Source: Varroa destructor
Taxonomy: Eukaryota > Arthropoda > Arachnida > Mesostigmata > Varroidae
DNA: 64,000 nucleotides
Direction of reading: 5' to 3'
Assembly (NCBI RefSeq): GCF_002443255.2
Contig: NW_019211454.1
Span: forward strand, 36,801,877 to 36,865,876
The notes under the pieces were generated by a model that worked only from the letters and a program-made list of their open reading frames with translations, was not told where the DNA came from and did not search any database. Positions 24,703 through 38,038 of this stretch are shown one piece after another. Both the position numbers and the translations under genes were made by a program. Numbering within the stretch: position 1 is the first letter of the stretch; each line of letters begins with the position of its first letter.

Positions 24703-26790
24703 GAATACGTAAAAGCGTAAGAGGGCGGCCGCAGTTTACACACAGAGACAAACAGACATATAGATACGATGCAAAAAACCTATGAGCAAAATATGAGCTC
24801 GGCCAGAGGGTCCCAACGCGAGTTCCTCGCGCCCAAGTACTTACTACAAGTAAGAATCAATAAACGGCAGTTCCGCATTTCAAAAATGAAACTCATCCAA
24901 CTCGCGGCCTGACAGCTATTATAAAGTCCGCCAAACAGTTACAATTAACAAAGCTCGTTGCGGATCAAGGATCTGGTACAGAAATAAAGCAAATATGGCG
25001 GCTGGCAACCGTTTCATTGTTAATATAGTGTATAATACAAGCTCGAAATAGCGAACAGTAGGGTGTCTGTCTCAGAACTTGAGTAACAATCAACTATTAC
25101 TCAACATAATCAAGCTAGGCCAACTCTCATAAAAATTTAGAACTTTTTAACTCAAATCGATGGTCTGCGTTATATGGTCAGTTTTCGTGCCGCTTTTGAA
25201 AAATCATGCGATGACACCCATGAGACAAACCCGAGGATCCTTAATATGGCTTAGAATTAAGGGGCTCGAGTATTTAACAAAGTGACTTTATAAGCACTTG
25301 TTCACGCATTATAAGTTTTGACGCAGAAATTTATAGCCGTTGCAAGGATGGGGATATCTATCGTCAATTAGGCCGTCCAAGTAACACAATCCTATAGATT
25401 TTTGAGACCTTCTGAACTTGTCAGCTAACTGAACCTTTGCGCTTTTTTTCGTCTTTTGACTTGCTATCGGCCGAAAATTTAATTTTGCTAGAACTATTTG
25501 TAGGTCGCGTATGCAAGCAAAGCTTCAGCGAGGTTATACTTACCGATATCGTATCACACGGTTACTATTTGCGGATTCCATACGAAATTAAATTAACTGC
25601 GTAATAAAAAAAGAAACTGCCAAGTGAGTAGTTTAAAACTCGACATAAAGTTATGATGACGATAAATGGTGGTTATATTGAACGAATATGGCCATCAGAA
25701 GTGATCACATACAAATTATGTCGCTGAAGTATATGTTTTTGTTTAAAAGTAAAGTGTAGAAACAGTTGTCAATTTAGACGTGCCACCCAGTGTATATATG
25801 TGAAGATGAAGAAGCAATTTTGAAAAAGTAATAATGGTCGCTGCATGAAATATTAGCGTGAAGTAAGACGCCTACGTATCTGGTGTCTCCCGGCGGAGCG
25901 CCAAAAGCGAGCAATCCGTATCGGCAATAAATATGTTTTGGTCGTGGTCGGTGGTTAGTCAGGAGTACGGGATGCTGCATCACTTGCCGTTCTAGCTATA
26001 ACAGTAGCAGTAGTTCGGTGATATCGCTGAACATGCCACTTAGTGCTTTTTTATGTACTCTCCCGTTGCTTGTTTTTCTTATTCTTTCTACTGTGTGGCG
26101 TAGTTAAACGCCAGGCCAACGATCAAACGGCCCTGATCGGGTTCGGAAGTGAACAGAAGCTATTACGTGCCTACCCACCGGGAATCTAGCAGACAAGCAT
26201 GAAAACAACAAGCGACATCGATGCCACTGACAACAATGAACCGCCATTGAAAAATAAACAAACAGATAGATACACACTTATAAAGATACATGCTCACGCA
26301 CAGCAGCGGGCCTGATAGGAGCAGGCTATGAGGACATGTGTAATAGAGGTTTATAACCAGTAGCCGGCATACGGTCCACAAGAGCAGACAACTAAACAGC
26401 TCATTGATGGAGGCGAAGCCAGGCTTATAGCACAAATGTGCTTCTCGATGGGTGCGCATTTACAAATAATGTGCCCTTTGTCTCATTTCATGTCTAACAA
26501 GCAGACACCCACAGCCGTCGGGCAGAAGCTTTCCATGAATACGGTAGCCGTCCCATAACAATAATCGATTCGCAGTTCTCAAGCAATTTCTTATTGTGCG
26601 GTGACTGTTTTTTGTTTGCCATTATTATTACTGCTACTTGTGTTTTTAGCGTCTGTTCACCCGCTTCGTTAATAAGCTTAGCACGGCAGTATCTGATGAT
26701 GTTGCCTCGAAATTTGAGTGCATGGGGTCAATCGTCCGCCATTACTAGTACACGGACTTCGGCTGTATCTGTAATTGAGCCGATTTCAGC
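24560..26790. other. No supported gene
   Basis: AT-rich, with a 15-unit (AT)n at 24671-24700 and scattered small frames without motifs. Confidence 0.5.
24671..24700. repeat. (AT)15 microsatellite
   Basis: Thirty bases of uninterrupted AT. Confidence 0.96.
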
Positions 26791-26799
26791 TAAACTGAC

Positions 26800-27045
26800 T
26801 TATTGCTCGTGTCGACTACTACTACCACTGCAACTGTTAGACTTGCCCCTTTTAGATCTCCCGAGCTCACTTTTTTTCCTATTTTTCTGACGACGGAAAC
26901 AATTATTACGTAATACATCATTCACAGCCTGCTTTAGAGTCAGTGTTACCGTTTTGTGTAGAGGTAGACTAGCAAGTACCGATGTGGGTGTAACGGGAGC
27001 GCGTTCGTTAAACAAATGCTCAACAGGAGCGGTAATGTATACACA
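26800..27045 (-). CDS. Candidate terminal exon with a basic tail, unidentified
   Basis: A minus-strand frame is open for 81 codons to a stop at 26800. It reads APVTPTSVLASLPLHKTV, then an amphipathic stretch, then a strongly basic RRQKNRKKSELGRSKRGK and a Ser-rich end. That would suit the cytosolic or nuclear C-terminal tail of a larger protein. No strong 3' splice site was found at its 5' side. The plus strand is also open here. Low confidence. Confidence 0.18.
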   Translation of the reverse strand, partial: CVYITAPVEHLFNERAPVTPTSVLASLPLHKTVTLTLKQAVNDVLRNNCFRRQKNRKKSELGRSKRGKSNSCSGSSSRHEQ

Positions 27046-30000
27046 CTAACACGTATACAGGCAGACATACATATACGGAAAGAGATGGGTTAATGCAAGT
27101 GAAAATTGAATCCAGTAAACCAGTACGGGGAAGTAGGCAAACGGTATGAGACAATATTTCGAGTAGGAAAGTTGGCTGCCAGATCCGGCGATGACACCGT
27201 TGCTGGCTATAATGGTAAGGTGGGATAGACCGTTCATCTGATGCAAATAGTAGATCGCCGATGTGGGGCTAGGCGAACACGAAAGCGGTCCTGCCAACAA
27301 CCGTAAACCAGCAGGGCCACTATCTAAAAACACCACATACTACGCAGATGGAAAAAGAAGGGGAGCAACTGTTTTTTTGCTAGGCTTTACACCTGCCGTC
27401 TACTATGTGCAGAATCTACACAACATATGTGTCGATTTACATCAAGCGCTCTGAATTACTAGGAAATAGTTCTAGTTCACTAAGAGGAAAGCCATGCCTA
27501 GCTAAGCTGGGACAGTTCGAACTGGGCAATCGACTGACCCACGGCCGAAACGACACCCACATGACTCGAATGTAGCATGAGAAGATATGTGTGTAGATAT
27601 AGATCGTCTATTAGAAAAGATTTTTGTTCCAAGTACCGTTTGCGGTTTATTTCCGACGAGCAACAAGTTAAAAATCGATGACATGGCTGACACGCAGAGT
27701 ATAATCTCTGCGATAAAACGCTAACATAGAGACCTTCGTGATATCTACTTATTACAAATGCGTGTGTATCTACAGGCTGCTTGTCACTTCAGCGAACTTT
27801 TAATTATAACCGAAATAATTTTATACGATATTATTTTATTTTTAGTATAAATTAGTGCGCAGGCGTGAAATTGCTAGCAAAATGATTAACGAAAAACCAC
27901 AAATTAAAAAGCTCGTATGAATATAGTTGTCATCTAAGCTATATAAACTATATGATGCTGAGCGAATAGAATGTAACGGTACCATTTCACGTCTATCACG
28001 TAATATACTATCTATTAATACGTAACGTCATTGGTGATAGCAGTGAGACACAGATAGACAAGGATAGAGTGCTATAATTACGATGCAAGCGTGCATTATC
28101 TCTCAGACCGTGCCAACACAAAGGGGTTCATACAGGGCCAGCTGTACCGGTCACGTTGCACCGCAATCTGCTTTGCCGCGCCGCTAGACCTAACAAACCT
28201 GCTTAGTCACCCGTAGCTGCTATCAATCCAGGTTGTTGTCACGCCAGGACGTTTCATACTATGCAGTTACACACACGCGCATACACACGACGTTATAGGT
28301 TTTTTCATTCTCCAATATGGGCACATTCGATTCTAACAGATGCGCTAATGTATATGTGCCAAAATAGGGCCAAATAAAGAGTAACTGTACAAATAATGAA
28401 GACCAAATAGAAAAGGGCTAGCAGCTGGAAGCAGCACCGTATAACCAATCAACGAGCTTCCGAATCTTGGTAGTAGTTTATATATTAACTCACGAGGTAG
28501 GCTCCATAGCTATAACGCTGCAAGGGCATTCTACCTTAACTGGGACGGTTTTGAAGACTGTCGATAACCAATGTTTCAAACTTTCATTTATTCTCTCATC
28601 TGATGCCTGAAGGTGGCAAACGATCCGACGATGCTCCACTAATCTATCGATATCGACACAACATCATAATCAATAAAGACTGTCTGGGACACTCAGGTTG
28701 ACGGCGTTTGATTTTAGGTAAATAACATATACGGATAGATCACCGGAACACCGTTAAAGGTAACAAGGATCGTCTCCCCCTGCACCAAATGTGAACAATT
28801 CTTGCTTGGAAACGCTTTCTGATGCGGATAACTCTTTCCCTCTTAGAGATTTAATTTAAATCATGCTTCTCCGCTTGTTTCCAAGCGCGTTTTTTTTTCT
28901 TTTCGATAACATGCATTTGAGGATAGGTAGAAATTATTACAAATTTATGCTGTAGTTAGATTAGCGATGCAAATACGTTATGCTATAGATTTGGATACGT
29001 TACCTAATAACTACATTGCTTGCCCAACCATAGCCTCAAAATTGCTAGATTAGTTAATTTCTTTGTTCGCCACCTAGCGGTTTCCAGTCGTCCCTAGTTA
29101 AAGCAAGCACTCTGAAAACATCAAATGACTTCTCTTACTACCATACTGTTTTTTTGATATGTCGTTTCCTTTTGCATATTACGCAATAACTGGTAACCGA
29201 CAACTGCTGTCCAATAATAAACGATGCGATGTCGAAACACGCACAACGGATTTTTCAACGATCTTACACTCCCCTGGTTGATTATCATGGTACCCCCTCA
29301 TGACTGCGTCGAGTCTTTCGTCTTCCCTTTGTTGTCTTTCTTTCCTTCCTGATCATTTTTGAAGTAAAGGTTTCACATGTACACATGCTTTCATTAACGA
29401 GTAGATTTAGGAAGCAATGTTTTCTGGCCGCAGTTTTTTTTTATGCCATACAGAACCGGGTCTTCCTTTACGATACAGCTAAATCTAGTTGGATCCTATA
29501 AATCAGCAAAATCCCGCATTCGTCTACCGTTTCTAGCCGCAGAAAGCCCCGCCTGACCTTGCGCGGTAGCTATAGGGAGCTGTGTGCTCAGTATCATCAG
29601 TACTCATGTAACCGCTACTGCCGCTATTACGTTCTGTCTTGGCATTATCGGCATATCGATTTCATTAGCGATCAGAAACGGTCGAAGCAGATTAGTAGCA
29701 TATATGATAGATTTCGATCGTGCCTGTCGATAAATGTTTTCGTCTAACCCCTTCAACTTGCGTATCTGTCTGGTGAACCCCAGTTGAATTTCAAAGATGA
29801 CATATATTAAACAAACACTGGTAATCGATTGCAGGCTGAGATCAACGTAGCCGTAACGGCATGTTGTTTATGCAACGCAATAGCGCGCGATGCGGGTAAT
29901 CGGGATTCAAACAGAAGCCCAGCGAAGGGGGTAAGCGTATACATAACGCACAGACACATATAAACGTAGTACGATATTTTTCATTCAACAAGCCGTTTCA

Positions 30001-30891
30001 GCACCTTCTCACCGCAGACGCAACGTCAGCGTGCCTCGCATCAATCGTATGCTTCTTGCGTGGCGATGCTGCTGTTACTGGCGTCACTGCTGATGCCGAC
30101 TAGGACGATAACGGAGATCACCACGATAACGATCACGTGAAATGAGCTAGGTTAGAAGTAGGTAATTTTTATTCCGGTTTTATACTTTTGTTATAGGCGA
30201 AGCTTGTTCATGGTTATCAGGAGAGCAACGAAGTTCGAGGCGTCTGCTTGAAAGAGCTTACTCATGGTTACTACTTTGAAAATACGTATCAAGGATCGGA
30301 TGGAAGCGTTCTCCTAGAAAATCGTGCAGCTTTTTCCATCATTTGCGATAAATAAGTGCTATGCTTGGACAGAGCATGATAGAATAACATGATTCGCATG
30401 AACCTTTTCTATGTCCATTTTGACAACGTTTTCATTTACAAACATACACAAACTAGGTAAATAAACGTTCATTTTCCGCCCGCGCGCTCAATCAGTTAAC
30501 GGCGAACGCCGATGTTGTCCTATGCACGCGCATCATTTAGTGGCTGTGTGCCCATGTGCAGGAGAAAAAATTGTTGGATTTGCCTCTTGTTTAAATAGAA
30601 CCCTACGGAAAAAATAGAAACCCTAGAAGAAAAATCTACTGAGCAATCGGCATGGGAACATAACACGGCGAGGTGTAACGCACGTGTGATTTCCATTTTG
30701 TTTAATAGCACCTACTGTTACAGCTTGATAAAATGTAAAATATTCCATCCTGCAGGTAAACTATCTAACTTAACAGAATTTCCTAGGTCTCGTCATTTGT
30801 AACCCGTAACAGCCGATTAAAAATAGTCTAGTTTCAATCTATGCAAATATAAAACATTACAATAGCGCACGTGTTTCCCATTAGCGTCGGC

Positions 30892-30917
30892 CGGTCGGTC
30901 GGTCGGTCGGTCGGTCG
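30892..30917. repeat. (CGGT)n tetranucleotide repeat
   Basis: About six copies of CGGT in an otherwise AT-rich setting. Confidence 0.93.
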
Positions 30918-31249
30918 CTCCCACGTTTATACAAGCCATTCCCATGAGTAGGAAAACTCCAAAGAAAACCCTAGATTAGCGCGTTAGAGTTTATTACGTT
31001 TTTGTGATAAGCACACCCACGTCTCATTCTGCTTTTGACGAATGCAGACGTTTTTGTTGGCGAAAATTTCGTTTTACTCAATTCCATTAGTTTAAAAAAC
31101 TCTTTCGTAACGAAAAACGCCGCATTTAAACGCCCGCCCGAACGCGAGCCTGTATCGCTGACTGTGAGAAGATCTAAAAATGCCTAAGTAGTTAACATTC
31201 TGCGGTGCCTATTCTGCGGTAAAATACCAATGACTTGGAAAACGATCCC

Positions 31250-31292
31250 ATTTTACTATTTTACTTTATTTTACTATTTATTTTATTTTTAA
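31250..31292. repeat. Imperfect TTTTACTA-type tandem repeat
   Basis: Several tandem ATTTTACT-like units grading into TTTTA-rich sequence. Confidence 0.75.
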
Positions 31293-31807
31293 CGTGAACT
31301 TATTTTATTAAATTTCTTTGTTCATTAAGGCTCGAACAGCCTACAGCAGCAGCCAAGCTGGCCACATAAACCGATGTATTAATCGGAATAACTAGGATAC
31401 GGAAACCTTTTCCTACGCAGCTTGTATCCGTTAAGAGAACTATTAAAGACATCACCGAAGTGAAGGACCTAGCCAGCCGGTGGCCTTAGTACTGATACCC
31501 TTGCTGACGTCAGTAAAAGGTCTACTCTATGTAGGAAAAAAGTTTGCTGTGCAAAAGATAGTTTCGAATGTACGAACATTGATTTACTTATCGGCTAATC
31601 AGGCTTATCTTAAGAACAACATAAGCATTACGGTTCAGTGACAGCGGTATACCGAATAACATATAAGAAGTAATATTTTATTTAATTTTGTTAAATTATT
31701 GCTCTGTGTTAATTGCATGAAGTTACGTGATGATACCTATACATGGATCGTAAACTCAGCCGCGAGTATGACAAACGATTATAATCGTGATTGGGCGGTA
31801 AGTGCTG

Positions 31808-31820
31808 CCCCCCCCCCCCC
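31808..31820. repeat. Poly-C run (13 C)
   Basis: Thirteen consecutive C. Length may be unreliable in the assembly. Confidence 0.9.
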
Positions 31821-32944
31821 ACATCCAATAATATGAGAGTTTTTCCGCTCCCACAACATTGCTTCGGCATGTGGCCCAAACAGATCAAGTGGGTCAATAG
31901 GCGAGTGAATCGGTGGATGAAAAAAATATGGCCTTAGGCGGATGCTCTAATAAAAAATCGACCTATACTGAGGAACCGCGCGTGGTGATGGGTAATCACT
32001 CTTCTGTCGAATCTCGTTCATTGACAAAAAAAGAAAGAACCAGTCTTTCATTTATCTTTATTGACGAAATGTAATGTCATCTCCATATTGCGATACTACA
32101 AGTTTTTCTCAAGAGAAAAAAAGACCAGAGGCGCATGCATGGCGAAATCCAGTTAAACTCGCTAGAGACAGATAGGAACAGAAAAGCAAAAGAATCTTGG
32201 TCAAACGCGAAAAAACGGGAACTTGCTAGCAAAGTTAAGCCCAACCCGAGCTGTCTACTACCATTAAGAATGACAAGGCAAGATTTTCAAATGCCAGTCG
32301 GCATTGAGGGGAAGCCTTTTTAGTCTGGTGAGTGCCCGAAACAGCAACCTGGTAGTTCGGATCTAGCATTGATGCCTTTCGCCACAATCGACATGCCGCT
32401 AGTTGAGTAGATACCATTCTAACCAGAGCAAGTGATGTCATTGAAACATGTATCGATATTTACCTGTGGACTGTTATTCCCTAATACCGAAAGACCCTTA
32501 TGCTATAGCAAAAACACGGCACGGAGCATAGATTCCATTGCACAGACAAGTAAAGCCGTCGCTGCTACAACTATAAGGCTACATCTAGTACTACTATCAG
32601 AGAGATATAATCAGATAGATGTCTGATGCGCGGTCATTTGTCTCTCATCAACTTCTGGTGACAACATCTTAAACGCCTGTTAACAATTTTGTCTATCAAA
32701 CTGAACTGCTGATAGCTGTTGCCGAGACAAAGAGATCGGCAGCATATGTGGGTCGAGATAAGATTCCCAGACAATCGTTACCCAGTGGCGGTGCCACTAG
32801 GACTGACATCGATGGCGTCTATATAGCGTCGATCTCGATTAAGTCAGCTCCACCTCATCTTCTTGTGGATTTTTACCAAAAAACATCAAATGTGACAACG
32901 ACCGATACACCATATATAATACGTATACGTATCAAACAGCTATT

Positions 32945-32948
<4 letters not shown>

Positions 32949-33003
<55 letters not shown>
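32949..33003. repeat. Compound (CT)n-(AT)n microsatellite
   Basis: About 13 CT units pass directly into about 14 TA units. Confidence 0.95.
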
Positions 33004-33005
<2 letters not shown>

Positions 33006-35317
33006 TAGTATAAGTTGGCGGCAACGAATTCCATCTTGTAGTCCATCCTTACAGCTTCTTAAGCGTGTACGTATGTCGTGAGCTCCTGAGACCGTGCTTG
33101 TTTTTCGTTACGTTGTTGTTAGCGGCAACGGCAATAGGAGTCTCAGGTAATCTTCTTTTAGCTCTGTCTGACTATATAGATCTTCCGCATGGATGTGACC
33201 AGCTTAGTTATGGGGCACTGGCGCTAGAAGAGATTCTTTCGACACGCAGTGACAAACCTGCGCAATAGAAAACATTAGTACGCTTGGAGAGGGAGTGTGG
33301 AGAAGAGAGAAGAGGCATGTGGGAAGCGCAACTTACATGCTATATAATATAAATCAGGGGAGCGGAGCATGTACTCGACTGGTACTGCTACCGCTGGAAC
33401 AAGACTGGAAATTAATGAGTCTCGAACGCCTGTTGAAATGAAAACGACAAAAAAACGTCGCAACCGGGTTTGAATGAAGGTAGCTAGGAAAGTGATGGTA
33501 AGGGCGCTATAGAGAGGATATAGGCTTTGGGTAGATAGCCGAAAGTATCTCGCTGTTAGAGCTGTTTCCCCCGCTGCTCCGAATGAATGCCTGAGGGAGA
33601 CACAGAAACAGTGACGCTATCAAGGTGGATTCGGTGTCTGGAACGTATCAGCATTACCCGCTGCTCGAAACTTCTAAGCTAAAGAAAATAACGGTAGAAA
33701 GAGCCTTGAAGAATCCAAAAATCATGTACCGATTTTGAAATGGAATAGTCGCAAATAGGAAGACGGCATCTTCTGCGATCAGCGCTGCTACCACCATTCA
33801 TTGTCTGCTCGTCGACTTCGACCGAAGCGGCAGCGCAAGCAATGATGGATACAGCGCTTGCGGTCTGTTCTACATAGACCTCTCAACTCTTAAGTCTATC
33901 TCGGTCGGTAATCTGTCTGGTTAGTCCGAGAACCTGAAATACACCTGTGGGCTGCAGTCGCTGTATTACTGGTTTTTTTTGAGTGACGGCGTCCATATGT
34001 ATAGGCTGTATCAGCCAGATACGCGCCTGGGTATATGCTCGTACGTTATTGCTAGCTGCTGCCGTCCCCATGTGTCCCACTCTGCTGCGCACGATCTGGC
34101 TTCAGCAGTAGTGGCGGCAACGACGACGATATTCTATGAAACCGGATCAACGCAAGAATCCTTCTGAATTGCTCTGCCGCAGCTCAGGCTAGCGTCTTAC
34201 TAGCTCACTAGTATGTTATCATTGCCACCCTAAACTAACCTAAGCTTCGCGAGGAACCTTGTTGGGTGGGGCTGATCTTGGGCCAGAGCTGGCGTCATTT
34301 TAGAGAGTCGTCTTCAGAAGCAACCTCAGCAGCAACAGCAATATAAACGACAGCAACCGCATCAGCAGTACAAGAAGTGGTGAATGCTGGTTTAGTAATG
34401 TTTCGGCTGTCTCTTGCTGAGTTTACTATGATTGCTATTGTTGGGAGACGAGCGGACGCATGGGAGACAAGGCGACCGGCGGCTTTCGTTCTCAGTGAAC
34501 CTGTCGCGGTAATTCGAGGGTGTGCGACATGGCTTTATGACTTCGATGCTTCATCTATCTGAACGATTACCAAGTTCGCTTTCTAGCTTCGCATCGTCAG
34601 CGGCTTCGTTCTGCCAGTTGTGAATTAGCGAGGAATCCCAATGTATTACAGGAGATTGCCATAGCCGGTCGCTGTTGTTACTGGAAGCCTATTTATTCTG
34701 CAGGAAACTACTCAGTGTTTTGTTTGCTTAGAGACGGTGAAAGACATAGACGGAGGGGGTTCGAGATGACAAGATTGGCTCTATTAATCCTCTAAGCAAG
34801 CCTACGGCAACGGAGACGTGTGCGTCGCCCCCCGGCGCCAGAAGGAGGTGGCTACATTTTTGTCCGCTGTTGGACGTAACGTATAAAGCGAGCGACCGCG
34901 CCCGACAAGTCAGACGACAACGGTTAAGCAACGCTCTTTGTTTAAATGACTGGCCACACGCTGAATCATTGAAACCAATGGGCGCGTCTCGCAAATCTCC
35001 TTTTCATGACATTATTTGCTTTATGGGCCAGAAATAGCAGTACTTAACTGTATGTATATTTTCCACCAAGCATAGACTAAAAACGGTCGTACAAAATAAG
35101 CAGGGCATGAAGTGAGTTATATTCCCTCTTTCTGAAATTCTTTCCTTCAGCGAAACCAAGTGGATGCGCAAGCCATCTCACACGTCCATATTATACCTTA
35201 TCGCAAATAGATAAAGGTGGAAAATAGTTGTATCGTAGGGTAGCGAAGTGCGCGTGTCTTGAAATCGATCCAGGCGTATATATATATAAAGGGATACGTT
35301 ACCGTTTGTCGCGTTTA

Positions 35318-35364
35318 CCATTTTAGCCTTTTAACACCATTTTAACATTTTAGACCATTTTTAA
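35318..35364. repeat. CATTTTA-type imperfect tandem repeat
   Basis: About four diverged units of the form (C)CATTTTA spaced about 10-15 bases apart. Confidence 0.6.
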
Positions 35365-35990
35365 TAGAATATACTTTAGAAAAACGAGGGTATCGACTGA
35401 AGCCGGGCGCTCCCTTAAAACAGAGTTTACGAGTGACAATACGGCCGTCAACGATACCCGGAAGCTAAAAATATGCGCTTTTTCAAAAAAAACAGTGATG
35501 CTCATTTAAAAAAGTAAGGAGCCATGATATAAAACCTTTTTTCCAGTTTGCTGCTGCTTGCTTATCGCTTTAAAAGGCATTAAAATTCCATGAGAATATC
35601 TAACAAATGCGGGTTCTTGAAAGTTGAATCTTCAGCTCTTGTCATATCACATAGTGCTGACGTACTGCATTTCAGCATTTGGTTGGCCTTAAAATTAATA
35701 ACCAAACGCTACTTTCCTTTATAGCCCTCTTGACTCTATAGTATGTTTATAATACTCCAGACTTTCTTACATTATAAATCATTCTTAGAGATACACACAC
35801 AGCCAAGGTCATAGTCGAAATGCTACCAAGTTTGTTTGTTCGTATTCGGTTGTTAAGATCATGTCCTTAGAGTTAGTAACTGGCTCCTTTTTGGAAATGT
35901 CAGACTTATTTAGAAGGCTCCATAGATCTGTCTCCATTCTGTCGGACGAGTTTGCACAAGCTCTCTTTGCCCTTCAGATTCTCTTCCAAA

Positions 35991-36212
35991 CTAGCTTTTT
36001 TCCGCATTAAGACCGCTCATATTCGCTTCTCCCTGTTCTGGCGTTGATTCCTCGGTAGATGACAACGCAGGCGTGAGCTGATGACTAGCTATGACTATGC
36101 TAACCGGTGCAATCTGCTGGTGACGTCCACTTGACGGCATGGAGCTACGTCGGTCTTCATTTAATGATCCTCGACTAGATTGGTTTCTCTCGAATATGTA
36201 CAGACATGGGGC
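35991..36212 (-). CDS. Candidate terminal exon (receptor-tail-like), unidentified
   Basis: On the minus strand the sequence GGCTGCTAATTGCAG (a branch-point-like CTAAT followed by a CAG acceptor) precedes a phase-0 frame of 73 codons ending in TAG at 35991. It reads APCLYIFERNQSSRGSLNED, then Ser/Thr/Glu-rich sequence with STEESTPEQGEANMSG near the end. A polar, Ser-rich tail like this is common at the cytosolic C terminus of membrane proteins, but no family motif is present. A phase-0 donor at 36617 in the preceding open region (36619-36985) could splice to it. Confidence 0.28.
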   Translation of the reverse strand, partial: APCLYIFERNQSSRGSLNEDRRSSMPSSGRHQQIAPVSIVIASHQLTPALSSTEESTPEQGEANMSGLNAEKS

Positions 36213-36617
36213 CTGCAATTAGCAGCCATGACCGACAGAACATGACATGGCTACCCAATTGCTTACTGGCTGAACCTTCTGGGTGACTAACTTTCTTATC
36301 TATTCTGTGGCTAATTGAGAATTTATAGAAGATATAGGGAGAAGGCATGTATACGCATCAGAAACAGCCAGAGAGAAAGAGAGAGAGGGAGAGAAGCAAA
36401 CAACCTTTGAGCGCTGTTGCACACCAGTGTACATATCTATGCATTCGTATAGTATTGAAAGGTCGCAAAAAAGCAAAGGCGGCCGGTTCTTGTTAACTTC
36501 AGAATTTCGTAGCCGGACTTGGTAGCAGTAGCAGAGGTAAAAATCTATGTGGTCGTCATCATCCAGCGAGTGTTCGGCTGTGTTGTCTGTACCTAAAGCA
36601 TAGTCCTGCTTAGGTAC

Positions 36618-36985
36618 CTGGCCGTCCGATCCATTCATTTGATTTGCTGCGACAGCATCGCCACCAGTACCACTACAATCATCAAAAGTAGCATTCGACA
36701 GCAATCCGCTGCGCATCAAAAACCATTGTTACAACCTGAAGGGTCCCATGGGCCTTCAAGGCTCACTGCCCACCCGTCGTCCCCGTAGCCGCAGTCTTCG
36801 TCGATAGTCAACTGTATGTAGAAACCAATTGAAGGCAGTGGCGGTGCTTCAGCGGCAGACGGAGAAATAGTGGCAAATGGGCACAAGGCGATTGCGGGAT
36901 GGGGAGCGAAAGGAACGTAGGAAACGCTTGGAAAGAAGGTCATTAGCCGATTAGAAGCAATGAAAACGTTTATAAGGATAGCCAA
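36618..36985 (-). CDS. Candidate exon region with a homopolymer frame change
   Basis: Two minus-strand frames abut. From 36985 a frame reads through FAPHPAIALCPFATISPSAA and TIDEDCGYGDDGWAVSLEG to a TGA at 36716-36718. The next frame begins at 36719 and reads GLLSNATFDDCSGTGGD and ANQMNGSDGQ to a donor-like CAG|GTACCT (exon end 36618, phase 0). The change sits in a run of five T, so a single-base indel would explain it: either an assembly error in a real exon or a disabled one. The acidic, Gly/Ser-rich reading on both sides is alike in style. No family recognised. Confidence 0.2.
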
Positions 36986-37799
36986 GTTCGGACGAGATCG
37001 GTGGTCGCAGGACTGCTGGGGCAGGCCAAAATGGAAGAGTCCTCATTTGCTGGCTGCTGCATTTCTTTGAGAGTTTTTCGTCTCAATGCCTTCACCGGCC
37101 TCGTTACAGTACGTTAAAAAGTAAGACCGAAGCAACTAAACTGTATCGTCGCTTTTCCGCGTCCTGCTATAGCCAGCAAAGACAACTGTTCGCCAGGCTA
37201 TGGCTTGGGGATTCGAGAACATGCAGAAATACAAAATAGGGTGTGGTTTTTCTCGAGCTAGAAGCAGATCCTTTTTTCCCTGATTTAACGATATAGAACC
37301 TAGCTATTTTCCGCTGTGGGCGACGTAACTCGATCCAGTCCAGTGTAAACTAGGGGCAACCGACCGAACGAACGCGAGCAAATTCTGCGTGCACACACTA
37401 TGCCTTAGATGGGAATTTCGTGTCCTCGAAACATTGTAGCATACCGATTAGTTGACTATGAGACATGTTTTACAGGTTGCCGAACCCCGACGTTCCTTGC
37501 CGATAATTACCGGAACGCTAACAACAGATCTTCGTTCGTGCAATGAAAGATCACGGCGCCGTTTTAACACCACTACTTTTACCGTTTACATTGTTCGGTC
37601 ACACTAGACACAGTTTGAGTTTAGCCTGAATGGAGGCTATCTACCAGCGAGAGCGACCGTAGTGGAATTGCTGGGAACGATACGACATCCTGACGCCGTA
37701 GCAACCCTGCGTACCTGCTTGCTCCTGGCCTATCTGTTTGCATTTCTGTCTTAAAGCCTCATCGGGTGTATCCTGAAAGACTGATGTCTCCCAAAGCAG

Positions 37800-38038
37800 T
37801 TAGCGAAAAGCTCAGAGAAAGAAAGCAACTATATCAGACAAGTTACTGCTGCTCGTGCTGCCGGTCGCTGTTGGCTACCTAGACGTATCCCCAAACGGAG
37901 GCTTCTAACCATCGTATCTTATGGCAAGCCAATGAACCGCGCGAAGGAAGGAAGCGGTAACAATGAGGGGGCCTCAGCTTCAAGTACCATTTCTGCCGAG
38001 ATCCAGCTAGTGACTGTGGCCGCTGGCCTTAGTTATCG
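37800..38038 (+). CDS. Candidate internal exon, unidentified
   Basis: After TGTCTCCCAAAGCAG a phase-0 plus-strand frame runs 79 codons. It reads LAKSSEKESNYIRQVTAARA, then basic PRRIPKRRLLTIVSYGKP, then NNEGASASSTISAEIQLVTV, and closes at a usable but weak donor (TATCG|GTGATG, 38039) just before an in-frame stop. The composition shift from basic to Ser/Thr-rich looks protein-like. No homology recognised, and the phase does not match the exon candidate at 38.97 kb. Confidence 0.22.

Larger units (their letters stand above)
27050..35980. other. Large gene-poor stretch
   Basis: Nearly 9 kb without a supportable gene. Scattered small frames (29.6, 32.1, 32.7, 33.1, 34.0, 34.4, 34.7 kb) overlap on both strands. 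A Gln-rich reading around 34.32-34.38 kb comes from CAG/CAA-rich sequence. Simple repeats are listed separately. Fits a long intron or intergenic DNA. Confidence 0.45.

Noticed and set aside
32748..33008. 86-codon frame ending in Ser-Leu and Ile-Tyr repeats
   Set aside because: The second half is a compound CT/AT microsatellite. The first half has no motif or splice site.
33065..33268. 67-codon frame with a signal-peptide-like start (CLFFVTLLLAATAIGVSG)
   Set aside because: Short, no cleavage-site or downstream domain support; hydrophobic starts are common by chance in T-rich DNA.
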